DNA from: an uncultured Burkholderiales bacterium
Lineage (GTDB): Bacteria > Pseudomonadota > Gammaproteobacteria > Burkholderiales > Burkholderiaceae_E
NCBI GenBank assembly: GCA_902826305.1
Contig: CADEEH010000020.1
Coordinates: 1 to 47,831 of the forward strand
Length of the DNA stretch: 47,831 bases
Direction of reading: 5' to 3'
The translations under genes were made by a program, and so were the position numbers. Of the stretch, positions 16,649 through 25,516 are shown one piece after another (the stretch's first letter is position 1; every line of letters begins with the position of its first letter). The notes beneath the pieces were generated by a model. It ran no database searches. It was not told the DNA's origin and saw nothing but the letters and a program-made list of their open reading frames with translations.

Positions 16649-18753
16649 TTCGTTTCTCCGATGAGCCGACCGATGCGGATCGAGTGGGTTTCAGGGATCT
16701 CGGAATGACCGAAGACCCGCATCCGTGGCGCCGCCTTCTTGAGCAGCCGCGCCAGCGGCGCGCGGATGCGATCCGGCACCAGCAGGCCGGCCGCGACGCC
16801 GCGGTCCTCCTGCGCCGCCTGGGCCCCGCTGGCCGCCTCCATCAGGAACTCGGCGACCCCGGGCTCCAGCGAAGCGCCCGCGCCGGGCGCCAATGCCTGC
16901 ACCAGCAGGTTCTCCAGTCCGGGTTCGAACGCCACCACGTCGAGTTCACGCGCCGGACCGAACACCTGCTGCACGATCGCCGGCGCCAGTGCGATGCGCA
17001 CTTCGCGCGACAGTTCACCGGCTTCCTGCGTGCGTGCGCCGTTCTCGGCCAGTGTCTCGATGATCGTGCGCAGGTCGCGGACCGGGACACCCTCCTCGAG
17101 CAGGTTCTGCAGCACGCGCTGGAAGACCGCCAGCGGCACCGTCTTGGGCACGACCTCCTCGGCCAGCTTCGGGGCGTAGCCGCCGAGGTGTTCGAGCAGC
17201 TGCTGTGCCTCGGCACGACCGAACAGGCGCGATGCCTGCGTCTGCATCGCGTGGTGGACGTGGGTGGCGATCACGGTCGCCGCGTCGACCACCGTGTAGC
17301 CGGCGCCCTGTGCGGTCTCGCGCAGGCGCTCCTCGATCCAGACCGCCGGCAGGCCGAACGCCGGATCGGTGGTCGCGGTGCCCGGCAACACCTGCGTCGT
17401 GAAACCGGGATTGATCGCCAGCAGCATGCCGGGGAACGCCTCACCTTCACCGACGACGACCCCCTTCAGCAGGACCCGGTAGGCGGTGGGCCGCAGCTCG
17501 AGGTTGTCGCGGATGTGCACCGGCGGCGGCAGGAAACCGACCTCGGCGGCGAACTTCTTGCGCACGCCCTTGATCCGGGTCAGCAGATCGCCGCCCTGAT
17601 CCTTGTCCACCAGCGAGATCAGCCGGTAGCCGACCTCGAGGGCGAGCACGTCCAGCGGAGCCACGTCGTCCCAGCTCGCCTCGGGATTGGCGTTGGTCGG
17701 CGCCGGAGGCGGCGGCGGTGTCGCCTGCTGCCTGCGCTGGGCCTCGGCCAGCCACCAGGCCGCATAACCGAACGCCGCGGCGAGCAGCAGGAACGCGAAG
17801 TGCGGCATGCCCGGGATCACGCCCAGCAGCGCGATCAGCGCCGAGGTCAGCCCGAGTGCGCGCGGAATCGAGAACAGTTGCGTGATCAGCTGGCCGCCGA
17901 CGTCGTCGCCGTCGCCGACCCGCGAGACGACCAGGCCCGCGGCCACCGAGATCACCAGCGACGGCACCTGCGCGACCAGTGCATCACCGATCGCCAGCAG
18001 CACGTAGTTGGACGCCGCGCGCTCGATCGGCAGGTCGTGCCCGATGACACCGATCGCCAGCCCGCCGATCACGTTGATGAACAGCACCAGGATGCCGGCG
18101 ATCGCATCGCCGCGGACGAACTTCGAGGCACCGTCCATCGAACCGAAGAAGTCCGCCTCCTGGGCGACCTCCGCGCGTCGCCGCCGCGCCTCGGCCTGGT
18201 CGATCGTGCCCGCGTTCAGGTCCGCGTCGATCGCCATCTGCTTGCCCGGCATCGCGTCGAGTGCGAATCGCGCCGACACCTCGGCAATCCGTCCCGCACC
18301 CTTGGTGACGACCACGAAGTTGATGACGGTCAGGATCGCGAACACGATGATGCCGACGGCGAAGCTGCCGCCGATCAGGAAATGGGCGAACGACTCGATG
18401 ACCTTGCCGGCCGCGTCCGGCCCCGTGTGGCCGTACAACAGCACCGCCCGGGTCGAGGCCACGTTCAGCGACAGCCGCAGCAGCGTCGTCACCAGCAGCA
18501 CCGACGGGAACACCGCGAAGTCCAGCGGCCGGCGCGTGTAGGAGGCGACCAGCATCACCAGCAGCGCGATCGCGATGTTGAACGTGAACAGCAGGTCCAG
18601 CAGCAGCGTCGGCAGCGGCAGGATCATCATGCCGAGCATCAGCACGATTGCCAGCGGCACCGCGAGTGACCGCACCGGCGGCAGCTCGATCTCGAACGAA
18701 CCGAGAGCCACCCGCGTGCCGCGGGCGCGGTCGGACGCCACGCCGCTCGTCAT
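16645..18753 (-). CDS. flhA: Flagellar type III export gate protein FlhA
   Basis: 702 residues, full length. FlhA is the integral membrane export-gate subunit. The N-terminal half has about eight membrane segments, including the FHIPEP-family signature around RRPLDFAVFPSVLLVTTLLR and RGDAIAGILVLFINVIGG. The C-terminal cytoplasmic domain (about 360-702) binds substrates and chaperones. It starts by ATGA overlap with the flhB stop and overlaps flhF in the same way, so flhB-flhA-flhF is translated as a coupled unit. Confidence 0.97.
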   Translation of the reverse strand: MTSGVASDRARGTRVALGSFEIELPPVRSLAVPLAIVLMLGMMILPLPTLLLDLLFTFNIAIALLVMLVASYTRRPLDFAVFPSVLLVTTLLRLSLNVASTRAVLLYGHTGPDAAGKVIESFAHFLIGGSFAVGIIVFAILTVINFVVVTKGAGRIAEVSARFALDAMPGKQMAIDADLNAGTIDQAEARRRRAEVAQEADFFGSMDGASKFVRGDAIAGILVLFINVIGGLAIGVIGHDLPIERAASNYVLLAIGDALVAQVPSLVISVAAGLVVSRVGDGDDVGGQLITQLFSIPRALGLTSALIALLGVIPGMPHFAFLLLAAAFGYAAWWLAEAQRRQQATPPPPPAPTNANPEASWDDVAPLDVLALEVGYRLISLVDKDQGGDLLTRIKGVRKKFAAEVGFLPPPVHIRDNLELRPTAYRVLLKGVVVGEGEAFPGMLLAINPGFTTQVLPGTATTDPAFGLPAVWIEERLRETAQGAGYTVVDAATVIATHVHHAMQTQASRLFGRAEAQQLLEHLGGYAPKLAEEVVPKTVPLAVFQRVLQNLLEEGVPVRDLRTIIETLAENGARTQEAGELSREVRIALAPAIVQQVFGPARELDVVAFEPGLENLLVQALAPGAGASLEPGVAEFLMEAASGAQAAQEDRGVAAGLLVPDRIRAPLARLLKKAAPRMRVFGHSEIPETHSIRIGRLIGETK

Positions 18754-19916
18754 TCGTCACCCTCGGCGGAGGCCGGCGCGGGACCGGGATCCAGGTCCGG
18801 CGGCACCTCGAGGTCATCCGGCTCGGTCGGCATCGGCCCGCGTCCGGGCACGTGGCGGCGCAGCTGGAACACGTAGGCAAGCACCTGCGCGACGGCCGCG
18901 TACAGCGCCGCCGGAATCTCGGCATCCAGCTCCACGTGGGCATACAGCGCCCGCGCCAGCGGCGGCGCCGACACCAGCGGCACGCCGGCGGCCTTCGCGG
19001 TCTCGCGGATCTGCGCGGCCATGAAATCGGCGCCCTTGGCGATCACCCTCGGCGCGCCCAGCAGTGCCTCGTCGTACCGGATCGCGACCGCGAAGTGCGA
19101 CGGGTTGGTGATCACGACGTCGGCCTTCGGCACCGCGGCCAGCATCCGCGCCCGCGCCATCTCGCGCTGCCGGCTGCGGATCCGGCCCTTGACCATCGGA
19201 TCCCCTTCGGATTCCTTGAGCTCCTGGCGGGCCTCCTGCACGGTCATCATCATGTTCGTGCGGAAGCGGAACCACTGCAGCGGCACATCGACCACCGCCA
19301 CCAGCCACAACACACCGATCAGCAGCGCCGCGCCGTGCAGGAACATGCCGCCCGTGTCGGCGAGCGCCGACGGCAGCGGCACCACCATCAGCGCGGCGAA
19401 GCGTTCGATGCGCCCGGTGGTGAACCAGGCCGACAGCGCGATCAGCGCGGCGGCGATCGCCAGCAGCTTGACGATGTCGACCAGTCCGTCGCGCGAGAAG
19501 ATCCGCGACAGCCCGTTGCGCGGATCGAGCCGGTTGAACTGGATCGACATCGGTTTCGTCGACCACACCGGCCCGCCGGGCAGCATCCCGCCGATCGCCG
19601 CGGCCAGCGCCAGCACGATCAGCAACGGCAGCAGCATGATCAGCGCGTCGATCGCGATCGTGCCGAACCACAGCGGCATGGTCTCGGCGATGCGGGTCTG
19701 GTCGCGACCGAATCGCAACGCACCGCGCAGAAGGTCGCGCGTGGACGAACCGAGGCCGGGCCCGAGCACCATCGCCGCCGCCAGCCCGGTGCCGAGCACC
19801 AGCGCATGACCGGCATCACGCGAACGGGCGGTCTGACCCTCTTCCCGGGCGCGCGCCAGTCGCCGCTCGGATGCGGGTAGCTGTCGGTCTTCCTTGTCCT
19901 GGTCGCTGTCGGCCAT
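18750..19916 (-). CDS. flhB: Flagellar export switch protein FlhB
   Basis: 388 residues. FlhB is a membrane component of the export apparatus that cleaves itself at Asn-Pro to switch from rod/hook to filament substrates. The membrane part spans about 35-215; the cytoplasmic domain has the linker NMMMTVQEARQELKESEGDP and VKGRIRSRQREMAR. The cleavage motif reads NPSH (271-274) where NPTH is usual, a Thr to Ser change (codon TCG). The C-terminus carries an acidic Pro-rich tail. It begins the flhBAFG-fliA run after a 289-base gap. Confidence 0.96.
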   Translation of the reverse strand: MADSDQDKEDRQLPASERRLARAREEGQTARSRDAGHALVLGTGLAAAMVLGPGLGSSTRDLLRGALRFGRDQTRIAETMPLWFGTIAIDALIMLLPLLIVLALAAAIGGMLPGGPVWSTKPMSIQFNRLDPRNGLSRIFSRDGLVDIVKLLAIAAALIALSAWFTTGRIERFAALMVVPLPSALADTGGMFLHGAALLIGVLWLVAVVDVPLQWFRFRTNMMMTVQEARQELKESEGDPMVKGRIRSRQREMARARMLAAVPKADVVITNPSHFAVAIRYDEALLGAPRVIAKGADFMAAQIRETAKAAGVPLVSAPPLARALYAHVELDAEIPAALYAAVAQVLAYVFQLRRHVPGRGPMPTEPDDLEVPPDLDPGPAPASAEGDE

Positions 19917-20144
19917 GCGTCGGTCGAGAGGAATTCGGTGCAGGCGAAGGCACGCACCATGCGCGCCTGATGCAGTCGATTATTTCGGCCGGGCGGAAAA
20001 CTTAAGCGGTGAAAAGCGGGCCGGCCGCCGTGTTAATCCCGACCGGGGCCGGTCGTCGCCGACGGGTGGCCCGCGTCGGCAATGCACCGCCATGCCGGTG
20101 AGTGTGTCGCCGGGTGCCGGACGAACGCAGTGGTCGAACGCGGT

Positions 20145-20165
20145 CGGCCCGCGAAGTGCGGGCCG
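20145..20165 (-). terminator. Hairpin downstream of cheZ
   Basis: Perfect 8-bp stem CGGCCCGC/GCGGGCCG with a 5-base loop, about 40 bases after the cheZ stop. No T run follows, so termination could be weak. The rest of the 19917-20205 gap has no gene that I can support; it should hold the flhB promoter. Confidence 0.45.
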
Positions 20166-20205
20166 GCAAGACCGACCGGACATAGCTGCCCCCGGTGCGC
20201 TGGCG

Positions 20206-20847
20206 TCAGAACCCGAGGCTGTCGAGCAGGTCGTCGACCTGCTGCTGGTCGGTGACGACGTCGGTCCGCTTCGACGGGTCGACGACGGGCCCGTGCAGCC
20301 ACACGGTCTCGAGCTTTTCGCGCTGCTCGCGCGGCGTGGTCTCGACCAGCAGCTGGAGCAGTTGCGACTCGAGGTTGCTGGCCAGGTCGACGACCCGCGC
20401 GATCACCTGGCCGGTCAGGTCGTGGAAATCCTGGGCCATCATGATCTCGGTCAGCCGGCCGTTCATGCGCTCGGCGCATCCGCTGGTGAACTCGATGAAA
20501 TGCAGCACGTCGCCACGGGCGACCGCCCCCACCGGATCGACCTTCAGCAACGCGGCCATCTCGCCGGCACGTGAGCCCAGGGCCTGCTGCTCGTCGCGGG
20601 CGCCATCGACCGTGTTGAGCACCTTCTCGGCCGCCTCGCCGGTCAGGCGGGCGATGTACGACAGGCGGCTGCGGGCATCGGGCAGGCTGTCGGCACTGCT
20701 GCGCAGCGCGTCGGCATGGCCGAGCGCGTGCAGCGCGTCATGCAGCAGCCGGGTCAGTTCGCCCAGTCGCTGGTGGACCTGGACCAGCTCGTCGCCGGCG
20801 GCCTGCGCCTCGGCATCGCGCACCTCGGTCGTCGCGGCGTTCATCAT
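20206..20847 (-). CDS. cheZ: CheY-P phosphatase CheZ
   Basis: 213 residues. CheZ removes phosphate from CheY-P. The catalytic region [10 protein letters not shown] has Asp143 and Gln147 in the same numbering as E. coli CheZ. The C-terminal CheY-binding peptide is present (DDLLDSLGF at the very end), joined by a variable linker. The ATG overlaps the cheY stop codon (ATGA). Confidence 0.96.
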   Translation of the reverse strand: MMNAATTEVRDAEAQAAGDELVQVHQRLGELTRLLHDALHALGHADALRSSADSLPDARSRLSYIARLTGEAAEKVLNTVDGARDEQQALGSRAGEMAALLKVDPVGAVARGDVLHFIEFTSGCAERMNGRLTEIMMAQDFHDLTGQVIARVVDLASNLESQLLQLLVETTPREQREKLETVWLHGPVVDPSKRTDVVTDQQQVDDLLDSLGF

Positions 20848-21239
20848 GCGGCCTTTGCCATCCGCTCGAGGATCTTGACCACCTTCTCCTCGAGTGTGGC
20901 CTTCGTGAACGGCTTGACGATGTAGCCCGATGCGCCGCCCTGTGCGGCCATCACGATGTCTTCCTTGCGCGCCTCGGCGGTCACCATCAGCACCGGGATG
21001 TGCTTGAGCGCCTCGTCGCCGCGGATTCCCGCCAGCAGCTGGAACCCGTTCATGTTCGGCATGTTGATGTCCGAGACGACGAACCCGTAGCCGCCGTGGC
21101 GCAGCTTGGTCAGCGCGACGTTGCCGTCCTCCGCTTCCTCGGCGTTGGTGTAGCCGATCTCCTTGAGCAGGTTGCGCACGATCCGGCGCATCGTCGAGAA
21201 ATCGTCGACGATCAGGAACTTGATGTCGGCACCTGGCAC
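20844..21239 (-). CDS. cheY: Chemotaxis response regulator CheY
   Basis: 131 residues, single receiver domain. Acid pocket Asp12/Asp13, phosphoacceptor Asp57 (SDINMP), Thr87 and Lys109 are all in place. It binds the flagellar switch when phosphorylated. The start is GTG at 21239, after TAGGAG which also contains the motB stop codon. No cheA, cheW, cheR or cheB lies nearby, so the kinase that feeds it is elsewhere. Confidence 0.96.
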   Translation of the reverse strand: MPGADIKFLIVDDFSTMRRIVRNLLKEIGYTNAEEAEDGNVALTKLRHGGYGFVVSDINMPNMNGFQLLAGIRGDEALKHIPVLMVTAEARKEDIVMAAQGGASGYIVKPFTKATLEEKVVKILERMAKAA

Positions 21240-21248
21240 GGCGGACTC

Positions 21249-22313
21249 CTAGGGCTTGGCGGGCTTCAGCACACGATTGTCGGCGGGCGCCGCGCTCGCG
21301 TCAGCGGGATTAGCGGCGGCGGCACCCGCCATTTCCGCGGCGGACGGCTCGGCGGCGGCCGGGCCCGGCTCGCTTGCGGGGACTGCGGGGACAGCGGGCG
21401 CTTCGGCCGGTGTCCCGGTGAGTGCATCGGGCCCGGCCTGCATCTCGAGGTTGCCGAGGATCCTCTGTTCGGCATCGTGGTTCAGAACGACGATCGAGAT
21501 CCGGCGATTCATCGGACTGAGCGGATTGGTCGGGTCGTACGGCACCGCGGCCCCCAGGCCGACGACCCGCGCGACCTTGGTCTCGATCATGCCGCCGACG
21601 ACCAGTTCGCGGCGGGACGCATTGGCGCGATCGGCCGAAAGTTCCCAGTTCGAATAGCCGCGTTCACCCGACCCGTAGCGTGCCGCATCGGTGTGGCCCG
21701 ACAGGCTGACCCGGTTGTCGACGTCGTTGAGCACCTTGCCGATGTTGCGCAGCAGGTCGCGCATGTAGTCGCGCACGACCGCGCTGCCGGTATCGAACAT
21801 CGGACGGCTCTGGTCGTCGACGATCTGGATCCTCAGGCCATCCGGAGTCAGGTCGAGCTTGATCTGCGCCCGGAACTCGGCGAGTTTCGGATTGGCGGTG
21901 ATCACCTCCTCGACCCGCTCCTTCAACGCCTGCAGCCGCTCGGCCTCCTGGCGCCGGGCCTCGCCGCGTGCGTTCTGCGCGGCGTCGCTGCGACGCGCCG
22001 GCGGATTGGATCCGCGCTTGACCTGGCCGACGCTGCGCGTCAGGTCCTCTCCGCCACCCTTCAGGATGCTGGAGGAGTCGCCGGATCCCGAGCCGCCCAT
22101 CAGCGCCACCTTCAGCGGCGTCTGGAAATACTCGGCGATGCCCTTCAGGTCGCCCTGCGTCGTCGAACCGAGCAGCCACATCAGCAGGAAAAACGCCATC
22201 ATCGCCGTCACGAAGTCGGCATACGCGATCTTCCAGGCGCCGCCGTGGTGGCCGTGACCGCCCTTCTTGATCCGCTTGACGACGATCGGCTGGAGCTTCT
22301 TCTCGCCTGCCAT
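21249..22313 (-). CDS. motB: Flagellar motor stator protein MotB
   Basis: 354 residues. MotB anchors the stator to peptidoglycan and with MotA conducts protons. The single membrane helix carries the proton-binding Asp33 (YADFVTAMMAFFLLMWLLG). The OmpA-like domain is at about 160-285, with LSGHTDAARYGSGERGYSNWELSADRA-type sequence (split here across 205-230) and NRRISIVVL. The C-terminus is an Ala/Pro-rich tail, longer than in E. coli. It follows motA by 3 bases. Confidence 0.96.
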   Translation of the reverse strand: MAGEKKLQPIVVKRIKKGGHGHHGGAWKIAYADFVTAMMAFFLLMWLLGSTTQGDLKGIAEYFQTPLKVALMGGSGSGDSSSILKGGGEDLTRSVGQVKRGSNPPARRSDAAQNARGEARRQEAERLQALKERVEEVITANPKLAEFRAQIKLDLTPDGLRIQIVDDQSRPMFDTGSAVVRDYMRDLLRNIGKVLNDVDNRVSLSGHTDAARYGSGERGYSNWELSADRANASRRELVVGGMIETKVARVVGLGAAVPYDPTNPLSPMNRRISIVVLNHDAEQRILGNLEMQAGPDALTGTPAEAPAVPAVPASEPGPAAAEPSAAEMAGAAAANPADASAAPADNRVLKPAKP

Positions 22314-22316
22314 GGG

Positions 22317-23174
22317 CTAGGCTTTCTTCTGCTTCACGTGCGACTCGAGTTCGGCGAACGTCGGCCGCTCGGTCGAGTACAGCACCTTGCGGCCGAACTC
22401 GACCGCGATCGCCGGTGCATACCCCTGCATGCTGGCCAGCAGCGTCACCTTCACGCACTGCAGCTCCTTGGTCGCCTCGTCGACCTTCTGCTCGAGCAGC
22501 GCCGACAGCGGTCCGATGAAGCCGTAGCCCATCAGGATCCCAAGGAACGTGCCGACCAGCGCGTGCGCGATCATCTCGCCGAGCACCGCGGGCGGCTTGC
22601 CCACCGAGGCCATTGTCTTGACCACACCCATCACCGCGGCGACGATGCCGAACGCCGGCAGGCCGTCGGCCAGCTTCTGGATCGCGTGTGCGGGGACCAG
22701 CGACTCGTGGTGATGGGTGTCGATCTCGTTGTCCATCAGGTTCTCGATCTCGAACGCGTTCAGGCTCCCGGAGACCATCATGCGCAGGTAGTCCGTGATG
22801 AACTCCATCAGATGGTGGTCGTGCGAGATGTTCGGATACTTCGAGAACAGCGGGCTCTCGTGCGGGGCCTCGACGTCGCGTTCGATCGACATCAGGCCTT
22901 CCTTGCGCGCCTTCTGCAGCACGTCGTACAGCAGCGCCATCAGTTCCATGTAGCGCGACTTCGTGTACTTCGAACCCTTCAGCAGCCCCGGGATGCACTT
23001 GCCGACGGCCTTGAGCACCTTCATGTTGTTGGAGACGATGAACGCGCCCAGCGCCGCGCCGCAGATGATCAGCACCTCCAGCGGCTGCCAGAGCGCACCC
23101 AGGTGCCCGCCGGCCAGCGCGTAGCCGCCCAGCACGGAACCCAGAACGATGACATAACCGATGATGACGAACAT
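22317..23174 (-). CDS. motA: Flagellar motor stator protein MotA
   Basis: 285 residues from the ATG at 23174; a TTG at 23186 is in frame but the family N-terminus (MFVIIGYVIVLGSVLGGY) starts at the ATG. MotA has four membrane helices; the last two are around LPAFGIVAAVMGVVKTMASV and GTFLGILMGYGFIGPL. The cytoplasmic loop carries ARKEGLMSIERDVEAP. The gene lies downstream of flhC, and a sigma-28 promoter candidate lies just before it. Confidence 0.96.
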   Translation of the reverse strand: MFVIIGYVIVLGSVLGGYALAGGHLGALWQPLEVLIICGAALGAFIVSNNMKVLKAVGKCIPGLLKGSKYTKSRYMELMALLYDVLQKARKEGLMSIERDVEAPHESPLFSKYPNISHDHHLMEFITDYLRMMVSGSLNAFEIENLMDNEIDTHHHESLVPAHAIQKLADGLPAFGIVAAVMGVVKTMASVGKPPAVLGEMIAHALVGTFLGILMGYGFIGPLSALLEQKVDEATKELQCVKVTLLASMQGYAPAIAVEFGRKVLYSTERPTFAELESHVKQKKA

Positions 23175-23212
23175 GGATCGACGCAATCCGTGTTGTGCGG
23201 GACGCCCCCGGG

Positions 23213-23239
23213 TTTACGGCCGCGCGGGCCGTGTCTTGA
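23213..23239 (-). promoter_or_regulatory. Candidate sigma-28 promoter of motA
   Basis: On the minus strand: TCAAGACA (23239-23232), 11-base spacer, GCCGTAAA (23220-23213). It lies about 40 bases upstream of the motA ATG, within the 121-base gap between flhC and motA. It would drive motA-motB-cheY-cheZ as a late operon. Confidence 0.65.
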
Positions 23240-23295
23240 GCGAGGCCGACGACTCGGGCCGCCGGTCCGCCTGCCTCCGCCGCCAGGCGGTGTCG

Positions 23296-23826
23296 TCAGT
23301 GGATCGCCCCGCCGCGCCGGGCCTTGCCCGCGCGCGCCGGCGGCGCACACAGGCCGCAGACATACCCCTTGGTCAGGTCGTACGCGTGAGCGACGAAGCG
23401 GCCCCCGCAGCGTGTGCACGGCGTGGTCACCAGCATCCCCGAATCGACGAACCGGACCAGGCGCCAGGCGCGGGTCACCGTCAGCATCGGCTCGACGCCG
23501 TGGGCGGCGATCTCGCTCGTATACAGCTGGTAGGCCTTGATGATCGCGTCGATCTCGTCGATCGCACTGGCCTTGATCAGGTATTCGTAGATGTTGAAGA
23601 ACAGCGACGCGTGGATGTTCGGCTGCCAGGTCATGAACCAGTCGGTCGAGAACGGCAGCTGCCCCTTGGACGGCGACTTGCCCGCCACCTCCTTGTACAG
23701 CCGGAGCAGCCGTTCGTACGGCAGCGCCGTCTCCGCCTGCAGCACCTGCAGCCTCGCGCCCAGGCCGATCAGCTGGATCGCCCGCTGGACCTGCCGGTTG
23801 TCCTCGACCAGGCTGCGTGAAGTCAT
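23296..23826 (-). CDS. flhC: Flagellar transcriptional activator FlhC
   Basis: 176 residues. FlhC pairs with FlhD as the D4C2 activator of early flagellar promoters. The zinc-binding cysteines are present: C137, C140, C157 and C160 (CTRC and CGLC). Other conserved parts are QVQRAIQLIGLGARLQVLQ and FFNIYEYLIKAS. The start overlaps the flhD stop by ATGA. Confidence 0.96.
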   Translation of the reverse strand: MTSRSLVEDNRQVQRAIQLIGLGARLQVLQAETALPYERLLRLYKEVAGKSPSKGQLPFSTDWFMTWQPNIHASLFFNIYEYLIKASAIDEIDAIIKAYQLYTSEIAAHGVEPMLTVTRAWRLVRFVDSGMLVTTPCTRCGGRFVAHAYDLTKGYVCGLCAPPARAGKARRGGAIH

Positions 23827-24155
23827 TCGGAAGCCTCCGAGAAGCGGCCGGCCTGCAGGATGCTCGCGTGCAGCCGCGAGGCATTGGACTCGGCGTCGGC
23901 CGGGCGGCCGTGGTCGGTGATCAGGCCCCAGATCATCGAATCATCGAAGCGGAAACGGCACAGCAACGTGTTGCTGGCGGCGATCTTCAGCATCTGGCCG
24001 GTGGTCAGCCGGTCGATCAGATCGGCGACATCCTCGGAGATGCCCAGGCGGTACAGGGCCTGCGCACGGTCGCTTCGGATCAGCGACTGCGCAAGAATCA
24101 AATAGGAAAGATTGGCTTCCCGTATTTCCGACATCAGGCGTTGATCGGTGGTCAT
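23823..24155 (-). CDS. flhD: Flagellar transcriptional activator FlhD
   Basis: 110 residues from the ATG at 24155, preceded by ACGGAG; a GTG at 24179 is in frame but less likely. FlhD is the partner of FlhC. The family core reads EIREANLSYLILAQSLIRSD and ALYRLGISEDVADLI, then CRFRFDD. It is divergent from fliC across 267 bases. Confidence 0.95.
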   Translation of the reverse strand: MTTDQRLMSEIREANLSYLILAQSLIRSDRAQALYRLGISEDVADLIDRLTTGQMLKIAASNTLLCRFRFDDSMIWGLITDHGRPADAESNASRLHASILQAGRFSEASE

Positions 24156-24315
24156 AGACTGGCTCCGTTGGCTGATCACATCCGCGTGTTCTTCGCGGTC
24201 CCGGCCATACTCGGCGCAATGCCGGGTTTCTTGAATCCGAAGTCTTCTTTTTCCCGGCTGCGAAGTTCTCGGTGCCCCGTGTAGGAAGAACTCCTATTTC
24301 GCGGCCCGCAGCCGT

Positions 24316-24342
24316 TCAAGCCCCTCCGCGATCCGACGATAA
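24316..24342 (+). promoter_or_regulatory. Candidate sigma-28 promoter of fliC
   Basis: TCAAGCCC (24316-24323), 11-base spacer, GACGATAA (24335-24342). The -10 differs from GCCGATAA at one base. It lies 80 bases upstream of the fliC ATG. The rest of the 24156-24422 divergent region should also hold the flhDC promoter, which I cannot place. Confidence 0.75.
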
Positions 24343-24422
24343 CCCTGGCATCTGGGGCGCATTTGCCCCGACCGGGTGGCCCCGAAGGCCTCGAACCAAC
24401 GAATTGTCGAAGGAAGTTTGAA

Positions 24423-25304
24423 ATGGCCCAGATCATCAACACGAACCTGATGTCGCTGAATGCCCAGCGCAACCTCAGCACGACTCAGAACACCCTGTCG
24501 AACGCGATCCAGCGTCTGTCGACGGGCCTGCGCGTCAACAGCGCCAAGGACGACGCCGCTGGTCTGGCGATCGCCGAGCGGATGAACGCCCAGGTGCGCG
24601 GCATGAACGTCGCCATCCGCAACTCCAACGACGGCATCTCGCTGGCGCAGACCGCCGAGGGCTCGCTGGGCAAGGTCGGCGACATGCTCCAGCGCATGCG
24701 TGAGCTGGCCGTGCAGTCGGCCAACGCCACCAACAGCACCTCGGACCAGACCAGCCTGAACGAGGAGTTCAGCCAGCTGCAGCAGGAGATCGGCCGCACG
24801 ATCGACGCGACCAAGTTCAACGGCGCCTCGGTGCTCAAGAGCACCGCCGGTCTCGAGTTCCAGGTCGGCGCGGGCGTGTCCACCGAGGACAAGATCTCGG
24901 TGACCGGTGTGGACCTGTCGGCCTCCTCGAGCGAGGTGTTCAAGTCCTTCACCACCTCGGGCTCCTCGGCGCTGCGCATCAACGACGCGGCCACCTCGGG
25001 TGCCACCGCCACGCAGGGCGCCTCCAACGCCCGTGCGGCGATCACCCAGATCGACTCGGCGCTCAGCGAGATCAACTCCAAGCGCGCCCAGTTCGGTGCG
25101 GTGCAAAACCGCTTCGAGTCGGTCATCAGCAACCTGCAGGTCGCCGTCGAGAACCAGTCGGCCGCCCGCAGCCGGATCATGGACGCGGACTTCGCCTCGG
25201 AGACCGCCGCCCTGACCCGCTCGCAGGTCCTGCAGCAGGCCGGCACGGCGATGCTCTCGCAGGCCAACTCGATCCCCAACAACGTGCTCGCGCTGCTGCG
25301 CTAA
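24423..25304 (+). CDS. fliC: Flagellin
   Basis: 293 residues, short for flagellin, so little surface domain is left between D0/D1 halves. The N-terminus is MAQIINTNLMSLNAQRNLST, then STGLRVNSAKDDAAGLAIAE; the C-terminus has NQSAARSRIMDADFASETA and ends NSIPNNVLALLR. GGAAG precedes the ATG at 24423; the frame open from 24363 has no ribosome site. Many Ser/Thr residues lie at about 165-205, which may be exposed. Regulated by FliA through the promoter at 24316. Confidence 0.97.
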   Translation: MAQIINTNLMSLNAQRNLSTTQNTLSNAIQRLSTGLRVNSAKDDAAGLAIAERMNAQVRGMNVAIRNSNDGISLAQTAEGSLGKVGDMLQRMRELAVQSANATNSTSDQTSLNEEFSQLQQEIGRTIDATKFNGASVLKSTAGLEFQVGAGVSTEDKISVTGVDLSASSSEVFKSFTTSGSSALRINDAATSGATATQGASNARAAITQIDSALSEINSKRAQFGAVQNRFESVISNLQVAVENQSAARSRIMDADFASETAALTRSQVLQQAGTAMLSQANSIPNNVLALLR

Positions 25305-25362
25305 GCACCGGTCCCCGGCCCGCCCTCGCGGCGGGTCGCGGCCACACGGATCGATGAGCTCA

Positions 25363-25384
25363 CCGGCCGCCTTCGGGCGGCCGG
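25363..25384 (+). terminator. Strong hairpin downstream of fliC
   Basis: Perfect 9-bp stem CCGGCCGCC/GGCGGCCGG with a TTCG tetraloop, followed by GTCCGTTTC. It lies 58 bases after the flagellin stop. A smaller hairpin (CCCGCC/GGCGGG) is just after the stop near 25320-25336. The T run is weak, but the stem and tetraloop are classic. Confidence 0.75.
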
Positions 25385-25516
25385 GTCCGTTTCAGGCCGG
25401 CCGGCCCCATTCATGCCGCCTCGGGTGGCTGGTTCCATCCGTTGTAGGGAGTGTCCGACATCCGCCGGGCGATTCGTCCGCTGCGCCGATGGCAGCGCAG
25501 GGCCCACACTCGATCG

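Noticed and set aside
19977-20006. Sigma-28 promoter before flhB
   Set aside because: The -35-like and -10-like parts are 8-10 bases apart instead of 11 and the -10 is degenerate.
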